Positions 43,142-51,056 of a stretch of 64,000 nucleotides of DNA are shown piece after piece (the first letter of the stretch is position 1; every line of letters starts with the position of its first letter). Below the pieces are notes generated by a model that was not told the DNA's origin, ran no database searches, and saw nothing but the letters and a program-made list of their open reading frames with translations. A program made the translations under genes and the position numbers. Source of the DNA: Cryobacterium melibiosiphilum (GTDB lineage Bacteria > Actinomycetota > Actinomycetes > Actinomycetales > Microbacteriaceae); NCBI RefSeq assembly GCF_003602235.1, contig NZ_QZVS01000077.1, positions 1 to 64,000 of the forward strand, read 5' to 3'.

Positions 43142-43506
43142 CCGAGGGTGCAGACACCCGCGCCAAGGGCCAGCGTCAGGCCCGCATTGAGCAGCGCCGA
43201 ACGCCACCGGCCGCGGCTGACCAGTTCGATCGTCTCGACGCTCCAGGTGCTGAACGTCGTGAGGCCGCCGCACACCCCGGTCAGCAGCACCAGCTGCAGG
43301 TCCGCCGAGATCGCGGCGCGTTCGGCCAAGCCGAGCACCACGCCGCCGAGCGCCGAGCCGACCACGTTCACGACCAGCACACCCCCGGCCAGCCGTCCGC
43401 GCCCACCCCACACGTGCCTAACCGGCCAGGCCCGCGAGACCAGGTAGCGGATGACGGTGGCTGCGCCCCCGCAGGCGACCACGCTCAGGACGACCCACAC
43501 GCTCAT
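43123..43506 (-). CDS. crcB: Fluoride ion channel CrcB (second copy)
   Basis: A 127-residue four-helix Fluc channel protein exporting fluoride. It shows GGAATVIRYLVSRAWP at the N-terminus, VLVVNVVGSALGGVVLGL with the pore Asn, and GVCGGLTTFSTWSVETIEL, the GG-x-TTFST motif of the family. ATG 43506 overlaps the stop of the upstream crcB by 4 bp, and the pair probably forms a heterodimer, as in other actinobacteria. No fluoride riboswitch was recognised upstream of either gene. Confidence 0.92.
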   Translation of the reverse strand: MSVWVVLSVVACGGAATVIRYLVSRAWPVRHVWGGRGRLAGGVLVVNVVGSALGGVVLGLAERAAISADLQLVLLTGVCGGLTTFSTWSVETIELVSRGRWRSALLNAGLTLALGAGVCTLGYLLTR

Positions 43507-43907
43507 GCGATGTCCCGACGCCGGGTGAGTCGCTCGTCGAAAAGTCGGCCGAGCCAGAGCCCGAGCGCCGCGGCGGCGAAGCCGAGCACGACGGACGCGG
43601 CGAGATAGCCGACGGCGAGCGTCCACAGCCCGGCCGCGCCCTGGGCGACGAGCGACACCATCACCGCCGAGAATGTCGTGAAGGAGCCAAGCACTCCCGG
43701 GCCGAGCGCGACCTTGAGCCAGGCCGGCACGGCTGGCCGGGTCCACAGCCCGCCGACCAGCCACCCGAGCGCGGCGGCGCCGAGCACATTGACGAGCAGC
43801 GTGCCGGTCGGAAACTGGTCGGTCGTGTGCGGCACGGCGACGTCGGCGGCGAAACGCAGGCTGGTGCCCAGCACTCCGCCGAGGAAGGCGGCCAGGATCA
43901 GCCGCAC
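43503..43907 (-). CDS. crcB: Fluoride ion channel CrcB (first copy)
   Basis: A 134-residue Fluc paralogue: LAAFLGGVLGTSLRFAADVAVP, TLLVNVLGAAALGWLVGGL and GPGVLGSFTTFSAVMVSLVAQG. The TTFS motif is kept but the preceding GG is GS, unlike its partner at 43123, which fits a two-gene channel with distinct subunits. GTG 43907 follows the APC permease stop by 3 bp, so permease and channel genes may share a transcript. Confidence 0.92.
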   Translation of the reverse strand: MRLILAAFLGGVLGTSLRFAADVAVPHTTDQFPTGTLLVNVLGAAALGWLVGGLWTRPAVPAWLKVALGPGVLGSFTTFSAVMVSLVAQGAAGLWTLAVGYLAASVVLGFAAAALGLWLGRLFDERLTRRRDIA

Positions 43908-43910
43908 GGG

Positions 43911-46055
43911 TTACCGGCGTTTGCGGCGCCGCGACGCCTTCGGGGTCGAGCGGTTCGACGGGGCGCCTACGACGGGGCTGCCGTTCTTGACGACCTTGTT
44001 GACCACGTTGATGACCCCGGTGCCGAGCGGCGCGAGGGACTTGCGGGGAACCGGGCGGGAGCGTACGGGCTCGCCGCGGCGGTCTTGGCCGGGGATCGGG
44101 CGGGACCGGCGCCCGTAGATGAGCTCGGAAGAGTCGAGCAGCCACGGCACGAGGGCGATCGTCACGCCGTGCACCATCATCAGCTTCTGGCGCAACCGGC
44201 GGGCCTTGTGGTTGTGCAGCAGGCCTTCCCACCAGTGCCCCACGATGTAGATCGGCGTGTAAACGGTGACGACCTCGGAGCCGTGGTCTTCGCGGCGGTC
44301 ACGAATGTAGCTGATCAGCGGATGGCTGATGTCCCGGTACGGGCTCGCGACGATGCGCAGCGGCACCTGGATGTTCTGCTTCACCCAGGCCCGTTTCAGC
44401 TCCTTGGTTTCGACGTCATCGATGGACACGTGCACGGCCTCGAGGCTCACGTGGCGGGCGGCGATCGCGTAGTCGAGGGCCTTCAGCACGGGCTTCTGCA
44501 TCTTGCCGACCAGCACGATGGCGTGGTCGCCCTGCGAGCCGAAGGTCGTTATCGGGTCGACCTCGATCTCGCGGGCGACGTCACGGTAGTACCGGTTGAC
44601 GCCCATCATCAGCGCGAACAGGATCGGCATCATCAGGAAGACGAGCCAGGCGCCGTGGGTGAACTTCGTGACCGTGACGACGACCAGCACGACGCCGGTG
44701 AGCATCGCGCCGAAGGCGTTGATCGACAGGCTCGCGATGATCGAACCGCGGTTGGCGGGCTTGGTCTTCAGCAGGGTCAGCCAGTGCTTCACCATGCCGG
44801 TCTGGCCGAGCGTGAACGACACGAAGACACCGATGATGTACAGCTGGATCAGCACGGTGAGGTTGGCCTGGTAGACGACCATGATGACGATCGCGGCGAG
44901 GGCGAGCAGGATCACGCCGTTCGAGTAGATCAGGCGGTCGCCGCGGGTGCTGAGCGACTTCGGCGCGTACTGGTCGCGGGCGAGCACCGAGCCGAGCAGC
45001 GGGAACCCGTTGAACGCGGTGTTCGCCGCGAGCAGCAGCACGGCCGCGGTCGCCGCCTGCAGCACATAGAACATGATCGAGAAGTCCCCGAAAGTGGCGG
45101 CGGCGACCTGGGCGATGAGGCTGCGCTGCGGGTCGGTGGCGCATTCCGCCCAGCCGATCAGGTCACACGGTTTCTCCGCATAGTGCACCTGGGAGGCCAG
45201 GGCCAGGGCCGTCAGCCCGACGAACAGCACGATCGCGATGCCGCCCATCAGGGCGAGCGTGGTCTGGGCGTTCTTGACCTTCGGGTGCTGGAAGGCGGGG
45301 ACCCCGTTGGCGATGGCTTCCACGCCGGTCAGGGCGGAGCATCCGCTCGCAAACGATCGCAGCAACAGCAGGATGAACGCGGACTGGGCGAGGCTATGGC
45401 CCTCCACGTCGAAGCCGGCCGATTCGGCGGTCGGCGTGTCGCCGAGGGCCATGCGGGCGAGGCCGACGACGATCATCAGGGCGACGCTGCCGACGAAGAG
45501 GTAGGTGGGGAAGGCGAAGGCCTTGCTCGACTCGCGCACCCCGCGCAGGTTGGCGGCGGCGAGCAGGATGATGAAGACCACGGCGAGTTCGACGCGGAAC
45601 GGGTCGAGGCCGGGGATGGCGGAGATGATGTTGTCCACGCCGCTGGCGACGGACACGACGACGGTCATGACGTAGTCGACGAGCAGGGCGCTGGCGACGA
45701 TGAGGCCGGCCTTCTCGCCGAGGTTCTTGTGGGCGACCTCGTAGTCGCCGCCGCCGGAGGGGTAGGCCTTGATCAGCTGCCGATACGAGGCGACCACGAC
45801 CACCAGCAGCACCACGACGACCGCGGCGACCCAGGGCGCGAAGCTGAGGAAGGCGAGCCCACCGAGGGTGAGGATCATCAGCAGTTCTTGCGGGGCGTAG
45901 GCCACGCTCGAGAGCGGGTCGCTCGCGAAGATCGGCAGGGCGAGGTGTTTCGGCAGCAGCTGGCCCTCGAGGTGCTCGCTCGGAAGTGGATCGCCGATGA
46001 TCCATCGCTTCGGGGAGCGGCTCTCTGGGGTGGGGGGCAGCCCCTCTGGTGTCAC
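43911..46055 (-). CDS. APC superfamily permease with large cytoplasmic C-terminus
   Basis: A 714-residue transporter: twelve membrane helices (about 45-500), then a 190-residue soluble domain with HAIVLVGKMQKPVLKALDYAIAARHVSLEAVHVSIDD, a USP-like strand pattern, and a strongly basic tail. SSVAYAPQELLMIL, SGGGDYEVAHKNLGEKAGL and SCSALTGVEAIANGVPAF are typical of the actinobacterial group annotated as amino acid or potassium permeases; the substrate is uncertain. The GTG at 46055 is used because TAGTGT (46064-46069, gene strand) lies at near-leaderless distance and there is no Shine-Dalgarno; GTG 46067 is the alternative. Confidence 0.85.
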   Translation of the reverse strand: MTPEGLPPTPESRSPKRWIIGDPLPSEHLEGQLLPKHLALPIFASDPLSSVAYAPQELLMILTLGGLAFLSFAPWVAAVVVVLLVVVVASYRQLIKAYPSGGGDYEVAHKNLGEKAGLIVASALLVDYVMTVVVSVASGVDNIISAIPGLDPFRVELAVVFIILLAAANLRGVRESSKAFAFPTYLFVGSVALMIVVGLARMALGDTPTAESAGFDVEGHSLAQSAFILLLLRSFASGCSALTGVEAIANGVPAFQHPKVKNAQTTLALMGGIAIVLFVGLTALALASQVHYAEKPCDLIGWAECATDPQRSLIAQVAAATFGDFSIMFYVLQAATAAVLLLAANTAFNGFPLLGSVLARDQYAPKSLSTRGDRLIYSNGVILLALAAIVIMVVYQANLTVLIQLYIIGVFVSFTLGQTGMVKHWLTLLKTKPANRGSIIASLSINAFGAMLTGVVLVVVTVTKFTHGAWLVFLMMPILFALMMGVNRYYRDVAREIEVDPITTFGSQGDHAIVLVGKMQKPVLKALDYAIAARHVSLEAVHVSIDDVETKELKRAWVKQNIQVPLRIVASPYRDISHPLISYIRDRREDHGSEVVTVYTPIYIVGHWWEGLLHNHKARRLRQKLMMVHGVTIALVPWLLDSSELIYGRRSRPIPGQDRRGEPVRSRPVPRKSLAPLGTGVINVVNKVVKNGSPVVGAPSNRSTPKASRRRKRR

Positions 46056-46116
46056 GAGGGATGACACTACACCGTTGCCTCCCGGTGTCAAGTTTTCCGG
46101 GCGGCAGTCGATTTTT

Positions 46117-46176
46117 CGCGAGTGAGCACTTTGTGCAGTTCCCACGCTCGGGAAGTGCAAAAAGTGCTCACTCGCG
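46117..46176. repeat. 60-bp palindrome, family A copy 1
   Basis: CGCGAGTGAGCA (46117-46128) and TGCTCACTCGCG (46165-46176) flank a centre with TTCCCACGCTCGGGAA. Total length is exactly 60 bp, the same as the copies at 55859 and 56616. It lies between the PadR stop and the APC permease start, both on the minus strand. Confidence 0.92.
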
Positions 46177-46198
46177 GGGTTGTGCGGGCAGCGGATGC

Positions 46199-46807
46199 CT
46201 ACGGACGGGTCGCGAGGATGCTCGCGCGCACCGCGTCCAGCTGACTCCGCAGGTCCGTGACGACCTCGCCGGGCAGGCCCGGGCCGGCGGCCTGCGTGCG
46301 CAGGTCGGCACGCAGCTGGTGCCGGAACTCGTTGAGCACCAGGTCGGCCTCGCGCAAGGCCCGGGTCGAGGCGACGTGCGTGCCGGTGTCGGCGGGTGTC
46401 GGGCCGACGGAGGCATCCGCTTTCGTCTGCCGGGCGGCGCTCGCGAGGTCTGCCCGCAGGCCTTTCATCGCGGCGCTCACGCCACTGCGTACCTCGTCGG
46501 CCAGGCGCCGCACCGACTCGGTGACCTCGCTCTCGACGCGGCCGAGTTCACCCTCCCGGGCGAGCAGTTCCGTGCGCCCGGCGTCGGTGATCTCGTAGAC
46601 GGTCTTGCGGCCGTCGGCGGATTTGGTGACGAGTCCTTCTTCTTCGAGCTTGGCCAGACGGGGGTAGATGGTGCCGGCGCTCGGGCTGTAGGTGCCACCG
46701 AACCGGTCACTCAGCGCCTGGATCAGCTCGTAGCCGTGCCGCGGCTGCTCGGCGAGCAGGCTGAGCAGGTAGAGCCGCAGACTGCCGTGCGAGAAGACCG
46801 GGGTCAT
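46199..46807 (-). CDS. PadR family transcriptional regulator
   Basis: A 202-residue regulator. The winged helix (about 8-85) includes LRLYLLSLLAEQPRHGYELIQAL, GTIYPRLAKLEEEGLVTKS and KTVYEITDAGRTELL, a standard PadR domain. The second half is a long helical dimerisation part (RVESEVTESVRRLADEVRSGV). ATG 46807 overlaps the DUF4097 stop by ATGA. Twin palindromes before the operon are the probable binding sites, suggesting autorepression together with DUF4097, as in other PadR-DUF4097 pairs. Confidence 0.92.
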   Translation of the reverse strand: MTPVFSHGSLRLYLLSLLAEQPRHGYELIQALSDRFGGTYSPSAGTIYPRLAKLEEEGLVTKSADGRKTVYEITDAGRTELLAREGELGRVESEVTESVRRLADEVRSGVSAAMKGLRADLASAARQTKADASVGPTPADTGTHVASTRALREADLVLNEFRHQLRADLRTQAAGPGLPGEVVTDLRSQLDAVRASILATRP

Positions 46808-47670
46808 GATGCGGCCTCGCCGGGGGCACTGTGCGCGGACTCGGGGGCGGCATCCGGTCCTGCAGCGGCGGCCCGGCGCACGACCGAGATGTTGCCCGAG
46901 ACGGAGTTGGCGTTGAGCTCGAGGAAGGAGTTGTCGAGGCTGCCGGTGCTGCCCTGGTAGCCGCGGCCGAAGGTGGTGCGCACGGTCTGGTCGTCGAGCT
47001 GCAGGGTGCCGGCGACCGTGTTGAGCCGGTAGCGGGCGGCGACGCCGGCGCCGAGCCGTACGGTGAGGTTGCCCGAGACGGTGTTGGAGTTGACCTGGTC
47101 TGGGGTGCCCTCGAGGTCGAGGAAGGCATCGCTCGAGACGCCGTCGAGACCGAAACGACGGATGTTGCCGCTCGCCGTCACCTCGCCGGTCACCGTGTGC
47201 ACGCCGATGGAACCGACATGGTTGCGCACCGAGATCTCGCCGTTGACGGCGTTCAACTCGAGGTCACCGGTCACGTCGTCGATGACGAGGTCACCGGAGA
47301 CGGTGCTGAGCTTGGCGTCGTTGCGGAGGCCCGAGATGAGGGCATCCGCCGAGACGACGCCGAATTTCAGGGCGACGTCGCGGGGCACCATCAGGCTGAG
47401 ATCGGCCTGGGCTGTGCCGCGAAACGATCCGAAGACCTCGATGAAGTTGTCCCAGCGCAGCTGCGGGTGATCGATCTCGAGCACGTCGCCGTCCATCGAG
47501 ATCTTGAGGTCTTTGCCGGTGACGCTGTGCACCTCGATACGGGCGCCGGGCTCGTCGTGGCCGATCACGTCGATCTTGCCGCCGATGAGGCCGACTTTGA
47601 GCCCTCGAACGAGCTCAATGTCGATGATTTTGGTCTGCCCGGGGGCGACCAGCCATTTTTCCAGAGACAC
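46804..47670 (-). CDS. DUF4097 family beta-helix protein
   Basis: A 288-residue protein built from short beta repeats: DGDVLEIDHPQL, DLSLMVPRDVALKFG, then repeating VSGDLVIDDVTGDLELNAVNGEIS and TVSGNLTVRLGAG. This is the DUF4097/DUF4098 adhesin-like right-handed repeat fold, here without signal peptide or membrane helix, so it is probably cytosolic. Function unknown; such genes are coupled to PadR or PspC-type regulators. GTG 47670 has AGGA eleven bases upstream. Twin operators lie 30-75 bp before the start. Confidence 0.9.
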   Translation of the reverse strand: MSLEKWLVAPGQTKIIDIELVRGLKVGLIGGKIDVIGHDEPGARIEVHSVTGKDLKISMDGDVLEIDHPQLRWDNFIEVFGSFRGTAQADLSLMVPRDVALKFGVVSADALISGLRNDAKLSTVSGDLVIDDVTGDLELNAVNGEISVRNHVGSIGVHTVTGEVTASGNIRRFGLDGVSSDAFLDLEGTPDQVNSNTVSGNLTVRLGAGVAARYRLNTVAGTLQLDDQTVRTTFGRGYQGSTGSLDNSFLELNANSVSGNISVVRRAAAAGPDAAPESAHSAPGEAAS

Positions 47671-47701
47671 CGGGTGTCCTTCCCTGTTTGATCACACTCA
47701 T

Positions 47702-47743
47702 ACGCGATATATCGCGTCTTCTGGATAACACGATATATCGCGT
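47702..47743. promoter_or_regulatory. Twin PadR operator candidates
   Basis: ACGCGATATATCGCGT (47702-47717) is a perfect 16-bp palindrome; ACACGATATATCGCGT (47728-47743) is the same with one change. Centres are 26 bp apart, placing both on similar helix faces. They precede the DUF4097-padR operon by 30-75 bp. Confidence 0.8.
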
Positions 47744-47800
47744 TTCCGCGCGCGGCAAGGGTTCAGCCTGAGTGTTTCCCGGGATTCGTTTCGGCGGCCG

Positions 47801-48643
47801 TTAGCCGCCGAACACCGGAAAGATCGCGAGCCACTGCGGGTTGTGGGCGTGCACGAGTACGAGAAAAACGACCAGGTCGAAGAGCAGGTGAACACAAACG
47901 ACGTAGGTCAGCGACCGCGTGCGGGCGAAGGTGTACCCCTGCAGCAGTGCGAAGGGGAACGTCATGAGCGGACCCCAGCTCTGATAGCCGAGCTCCCACA
48001 GAAAAGAGGTGAAGATGACGGCCTGCAGCAGGTTCGCCTGCCAGTCCGGAAAATGCCTTCTCAGCAGGGCAAACGCCGTGCAGATGAAGAACAGTTCGTC
48101 CCAGATGCCGACGAAGCCGACCCCCACGAACAGACGGGCGAGTTCGTCGGGCGCGCTGATCGCCGGCCAGTTCAGGAAAGCGCCGCTGCCGATGAAATAG
48201 CTCGGCAGAATCAGGTAGCCGAGCAGCACCACCAGCGGCAGGTACCAGCGTTCCAGCGTGGTCCAGCGCTGCCCGGTGCGGATCGGAAACCGAATCGCGT
48301 GGTCCCGGTACAGGTAGCGCGAGAGCAGGTAGGGCACGAGCACCGAGAGCGTCAGCACCGTGCCCATCAGTGCGATGTTCGGGTAGTCGATGTTGGCTTC
48401 GAGTGAGATCGTGCTGATGATCAGCAGCCCGACGGCGAGCAGCAGCAGGTCTCGAAACAGGGCCCGGTTGACGAAGAAGGCAACGGCCACGGATACCGCC
48501 AGCAGCCCGTATCCGGGAATCGGCAGCTGCAGCGCGAAGATCAACACCGCGGAGGCCGAGAGCATCGCCGCCGGGATCAGTCCCGGGGACAGGCGCGGCT
48601 TTGTCGCGGTCGGCAGGGGGGAGTGTGTCGCGGAAGCGGCCAT
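47801..48643 (-). CDS. CPBP-like intramembrane protease homologue, catalytic motifs degenerate
   Basis: A 280-residue protein with about eight helices. The CPBP/CAAX region lies near 165-265. Motif 1, normally EE-x3-R, reads WDELFFIC; motif 2, normally F-x3-H, reads FTSFLWE and lacks His; motif 3 keeps His in VHLLFDLVVF. With one Glu and one His of the set left, proteolysis is doubtful and a binding or transport role is possible. ATG 48643 has no strong ribosome site. It is downstream of the operators but transcribed in the same direction as DUF4097, 130 bp before it. Confidence 0.75.
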   Translation of the reverse strand: MAASATHSPLPTATKPRLSPGLIPAAMLSASAVLIFALQLPIPGYGLLAVSVAVAFFVNRALFRDLLLLAVGLLIISTISLEANIDYPNIALMGTVLTLSVLVPYLLSRYLYRDHAIRFPIRTGQRWTTLERWYLPLVVLLGYLILPSYFIGSGAFLNWPAISAPDELARLFVGVGFVGIWDELFFICTAFALLRRHFPDWQANLLQAVIFTSFLWELGYQSWGPLMTFPFALLQGYTFARTRSLTYVVCVHLLFDLVVFLVLVHAHNPQWLAIFPVFGG

Positions 48644-48727
48644 GTTTCAGCCTAACAAGTTCGTCTGACAAGACTTTCGGACGGCGGCCGAAACCTGCGC
48701 GAGACATGCGACAGGTACATTCGGGGC

Positions 48728-49930
48728 ATGTCCCCCGACCTGATCTCCCCCGAACCGGCGACCCCCGACCTGCTCGACGTGCTCGACCCGATCGACCTGC
48801 TGCGCACCCTCATCGCAATCGACTCGGTCAACCCCGATCTCGTGCCCGGCGCTGCGGGCGAGGCGCGCATCGCCACCTGGTGCGCCGAGTGGCTGGCCGA
48901 GCGCGGCTTCGAGGTGCACCGGCTCGAGGAGCGCCCGGGCCGCCCGTCGATCGTCGGCGTCTTCCGCGGCACCGGCGCCGGCCGCTCCCTGATGCTCAAC
49001 GGCCACCTCGACACCGTCGGCGTCGCCACCTACACCGGCGACCCGTTCACGGCCGAAGAGCGGGACGGCAGGATCTTCGGCCGGGGGTCCTTCGACATGC
49101 TCGGCGGAGTCGCGGCGATCCTCGTGGCGGCGGCGCGGGCATCCGCCTCGGGGCCGGACGGCGCGCGGCTGGCCGGCGACGTGATCGTGACCCTCGTCGC
49201 CGACGAGGAGTTCGGCAGCCTCGGCACCGAAGAGGTGCTGCGGCATTTCCGAGCGGATGCCGCCATCATCGCCGAGCCGAGCGGACTCGAGCTCACGCTC
49301 GCGCACCGCGGCTTCGCCTGGTTCGAGCTCGAACTCGAGGGGGTCGCCGCCCACGGTTCGCAGCCCGAGCGCGGTGTCGACGCGATCCAGCACGCGGCAC
49401 TCGTGTTCACCGCCCTCGACGGCCTGCGCGACCGCCTCGAATCCACCGCGCCGCACCCCACCCTCGGGCACGGCACGGTGCGGGTCTCGATGATCTCCGG
49501 CGGCGACGATGCCGCCACCGTTGCGGCGGCCTGCACGCTGACCCTCGAACGACGGATGCTGCCCGGCGAGCCGCCGGAGCACGTCGAGGCCGAACTGCGC
49601 GAGCTGCTCGACGCCCTCGCCGCCACCGTGCCCGACTTCGCGTATCGGCTCGATCGTCTCGTCGCCCGCGCCGCCTTCGAAGCGGATGTCGCCTGGCCGA
49701 TCGTCGAGGCGCTGCAGTCGAGCGCGACTCGGGTGCTGGGCCGCGCGCCCGCGCACCGCGGTGAGCCCTTCTGGACGGATGCCGGCCTTATCCTCGAGGC
49801 GGGCATCCCGTGCCTGGTGTTCGGGGTCGACGGCGGCGGCGCCCACGCCGACGAGGAGTGGGCCGAGGTGGCGTCGGTGCGCCAGCTTGCAGCGACCCTC
49901 GAGGGCACCCTGCGCGACTTCTGCTCGTAA
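48728..49930 (+). CDS. M20 family metallopeptidase / deacylase (ArgE/DapE-like)
   Basis: A 400-residue di-zinc hydrolase. The ligands are seen as LNGHLDTVG (His 93, Asp 95), GRGSFDMLGG (Asp 123), ADEEFGS (Glu 160, catalytic; Glu 161), a Glu/Asp in AIIAEPSG, and His in GGGAHADEEW near the C-terminus. The central dimerisation domain begins GFAWFELELEGVAAHGSQPERGVDAI. Family members deacylate N-acetylornithine, succinyl-diaminopimelate or acyl-amino acids; the substrate is not decided. The ATG at 48728 lies seven bases after the -10-like TACATT, so the mRNA may be leaderless. Confidence 0.9.
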   Translation: MSPDLISPEPATPDLLDVLDPIDLLRTLIAIDSVNPDLVPGAAGEARIATWCAEWLAERGFEVHRLEERPGRPSIVGVFRGTGAGRSLMLNGHLDTVGVATYTGDPFTAEERDGRIFGRGSFDMLGGVAAILVAAARASASGPDGARLAGDVIVTLVADEEFGSLGTEEVLRHFRADAAIIAEPSGLELTLAHRGFAWFELELEGVAAHGSQPERGVDAIQHAALVFTALDGLRDRLESTAPHPTLGHGTVRVSMISGGDDAATVAAACTLTLERRMLPGEPPEHVEAELRELLDALAATVPDFAYRLDRLVARAAFEADVAWPIVEALQSSATRVLGRAPAHRGEPFWTDAGLILEAGIPCLVFGVDGGGAHADEEWAEVASVRQLAATLEGTLRDFCS

Positions 49931-49944
49931 GTTCGACCCGAGGC

Positions 49945-49975
49945 TTGACCTTGACGCTGGGTCAACCTCTAGCGT
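49945..49975 (+). promoter_or_regulatory. MerR-type promoter with 19-bp spacer
   Basis: -35 TTGACC (49945-49950) and -10 TAGCGT (49970-49975) are 19 bp apart, the overlong spacing that MerR regulators correct by DNA distortion. A dyad TTGACC/GGTCAA (49945-49965) lies between them. The -10 is eight bases before the ATG, so the transcript is leaderless or nearly so. Confidence 0.85.
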
Positions 49976-49982
49976 GAGTGTC

Positions 49983-50756
49983 ATGGAACACGCGAGCAGG
50001 GACTGGTCGATCCAGGACATCGCGCGCCTCGCGCACACGACGAGCCGCACGCTGCGGCACTACGACGCCGTCGGCCTGCTGCCGCCGAGTCGCATCGGCA
50101 GCAATGGATATCGCCACTACGACGAGCGCGCCCTCGTGCGGCTGCAGCGCATCCTGCTGCTGCGGCAGCTCGGCCTCGGCTTACCCGCGATCACAGAGGT
50201 GCTCGCGAGCGAGACCGACGAGGCCGTGGCGCTTGCCGCCCACCTCGCCTGGCTGCAGAGCGAACAGCACCGTCTCGACCGGCAGATCAGCGCGGTCGAG
50301 AACACCCTGAAAAATCTGAATGGAGGAAACCAGCTGATGGCAGAAAAAATGTTCGACGGCTTCGACCACACCCAATACAAGGACGAGGTCGAGCAGCGCT
50401 GGGGAGCGGATGCCTACTCCCGCAGCGATTCCTGGTGGCGCGGCATGTCCGCGGCCGAGAAAGCCGAGTGGAAGGAACGCTCAGCTTCGCTCGGCCGGGA
50501 CTGGCAGCAGGCGGCCGCGGCCGGCCTCGATCCGCTTGGCGACGCGGCCCAGGCGCTCGCCCAGCGGCAGTTCGACTGGCTGAGGGCGATCCCGGGCACC
50601 CCCGGCGGTGGGGCGGCCGGCCCACCCAAGCTCTACTTCACGGGCCTGGCCGAGATGTACGTTGCCGACGAGAGGTTCGCGGCAAACTATGGCGGGGCAT
50701 CCGGTGCCGCCTTCGTGCGCGACACGATGCTCGCCTTCGCCGAGCGCACCCTGTAG
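49983..50756 (+). CDS. MerR family regulator with TipAS ligand domain (TipA-like)
   Basis: A 257-residue protein. The MerR winged helix (about 8-75) reads WSIQDIARLAHTTSRTLRHYDAVGLLPPSRIGSNGYRHYDE; a coiled coil (80-115) follows, then the TipAS domain (about 120-255) with FDHTQYKDEVEQRWGADAY, WLRAIPG, LYFTGLAEMYVADERFAANYGG. TipA-type proteins bind thiopeptide and other peptide antibiotics and activate their own promoter. An internal ATG at 50337 behind AATGGAGG could give the short TipAS-only form, as in Streptomyces tipA. ATG 49983 fits the MerR promoter. Confidence 0.93.
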   Translation: MEHASRDWSIQDIARLAHTTSRTLRHYDAVGLLPPSRIGSNGYRHYDERALVRLQRILLLRQLGLGLPAITEVLASETDEAVALAAHLAWLQSEQHRLDRQISAVENTLKNLNGGNQLMAEKMFDGFDHTQYKDEVEQRWGADAYSRSDSWWRGMSAAEKAEWKERSASLGRDWQQAAAAGLDPLGDAAQALAQRQFDWLRAIPGTPGGGAAGPPKLYFTGLAEMYVADERFAANYGGASGAAFVRDTMLAFAERTL

Positions 50757-50813
50757 TTCGCGCCCGTCCGTGCTCCCGGCGCCGCAGGTCGCCCGGGGCG
50801 CTCAACCCCAGCT

Positions 50814-51056
50814 CATGGGGCCATCTATGACACTTCGCGCACGAGGTGTCAGAGATGGCCCCATAAGTCTCGTGAGGTGTCAGAGATGGCCCCATAGATC
50901 GACTTCAAGGGGCGTTCTCTGACACCTCACGGTGCGGTGACGGCAGTGATGGGGCGTTCTGTGACACTTCGCGCACGAGGTGTCAGAGAACGCCCCTTGA
51001 CCACCCCGCGACCGATGACGGACGCTCAACTATGGGGCCATCTCTGACACTTCGCG
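50814..51056. repeat. Seven-unit mosaic repeat array between tipA-like and yczE
   Basis: Same unit family as at 37.7-38.0 kb (GARGTGTCAGAGAWYGCCCC). Minus copies at 50814-50839, 50906-50930, 50948-50973 and 51031-51056; plus copies at 50842-50864, 50872-50895 and 50976-50999. Pairs 1/2 and 5/6 are hairpins with loop CGCA; pair 3/4 has a 15-nt loop ATAGATCGACTTCAA. The last copy lies inside the reading frame of the yczE remnant. It fills the gap between converging genes. Confidence 0.92.

Noticed and set aside
43907-46055. Fluoride riboswitch for crcB
   Set aside because: The two crcB genes follow the APC permease by 3 bp, leaving no room for an aptamer, and none was seen before the permease.
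50814-51056. Integron attC cassette array
   Set aside because: No integrase, no cassette genes between units, and no conserved attC ends (RYYYAAC).
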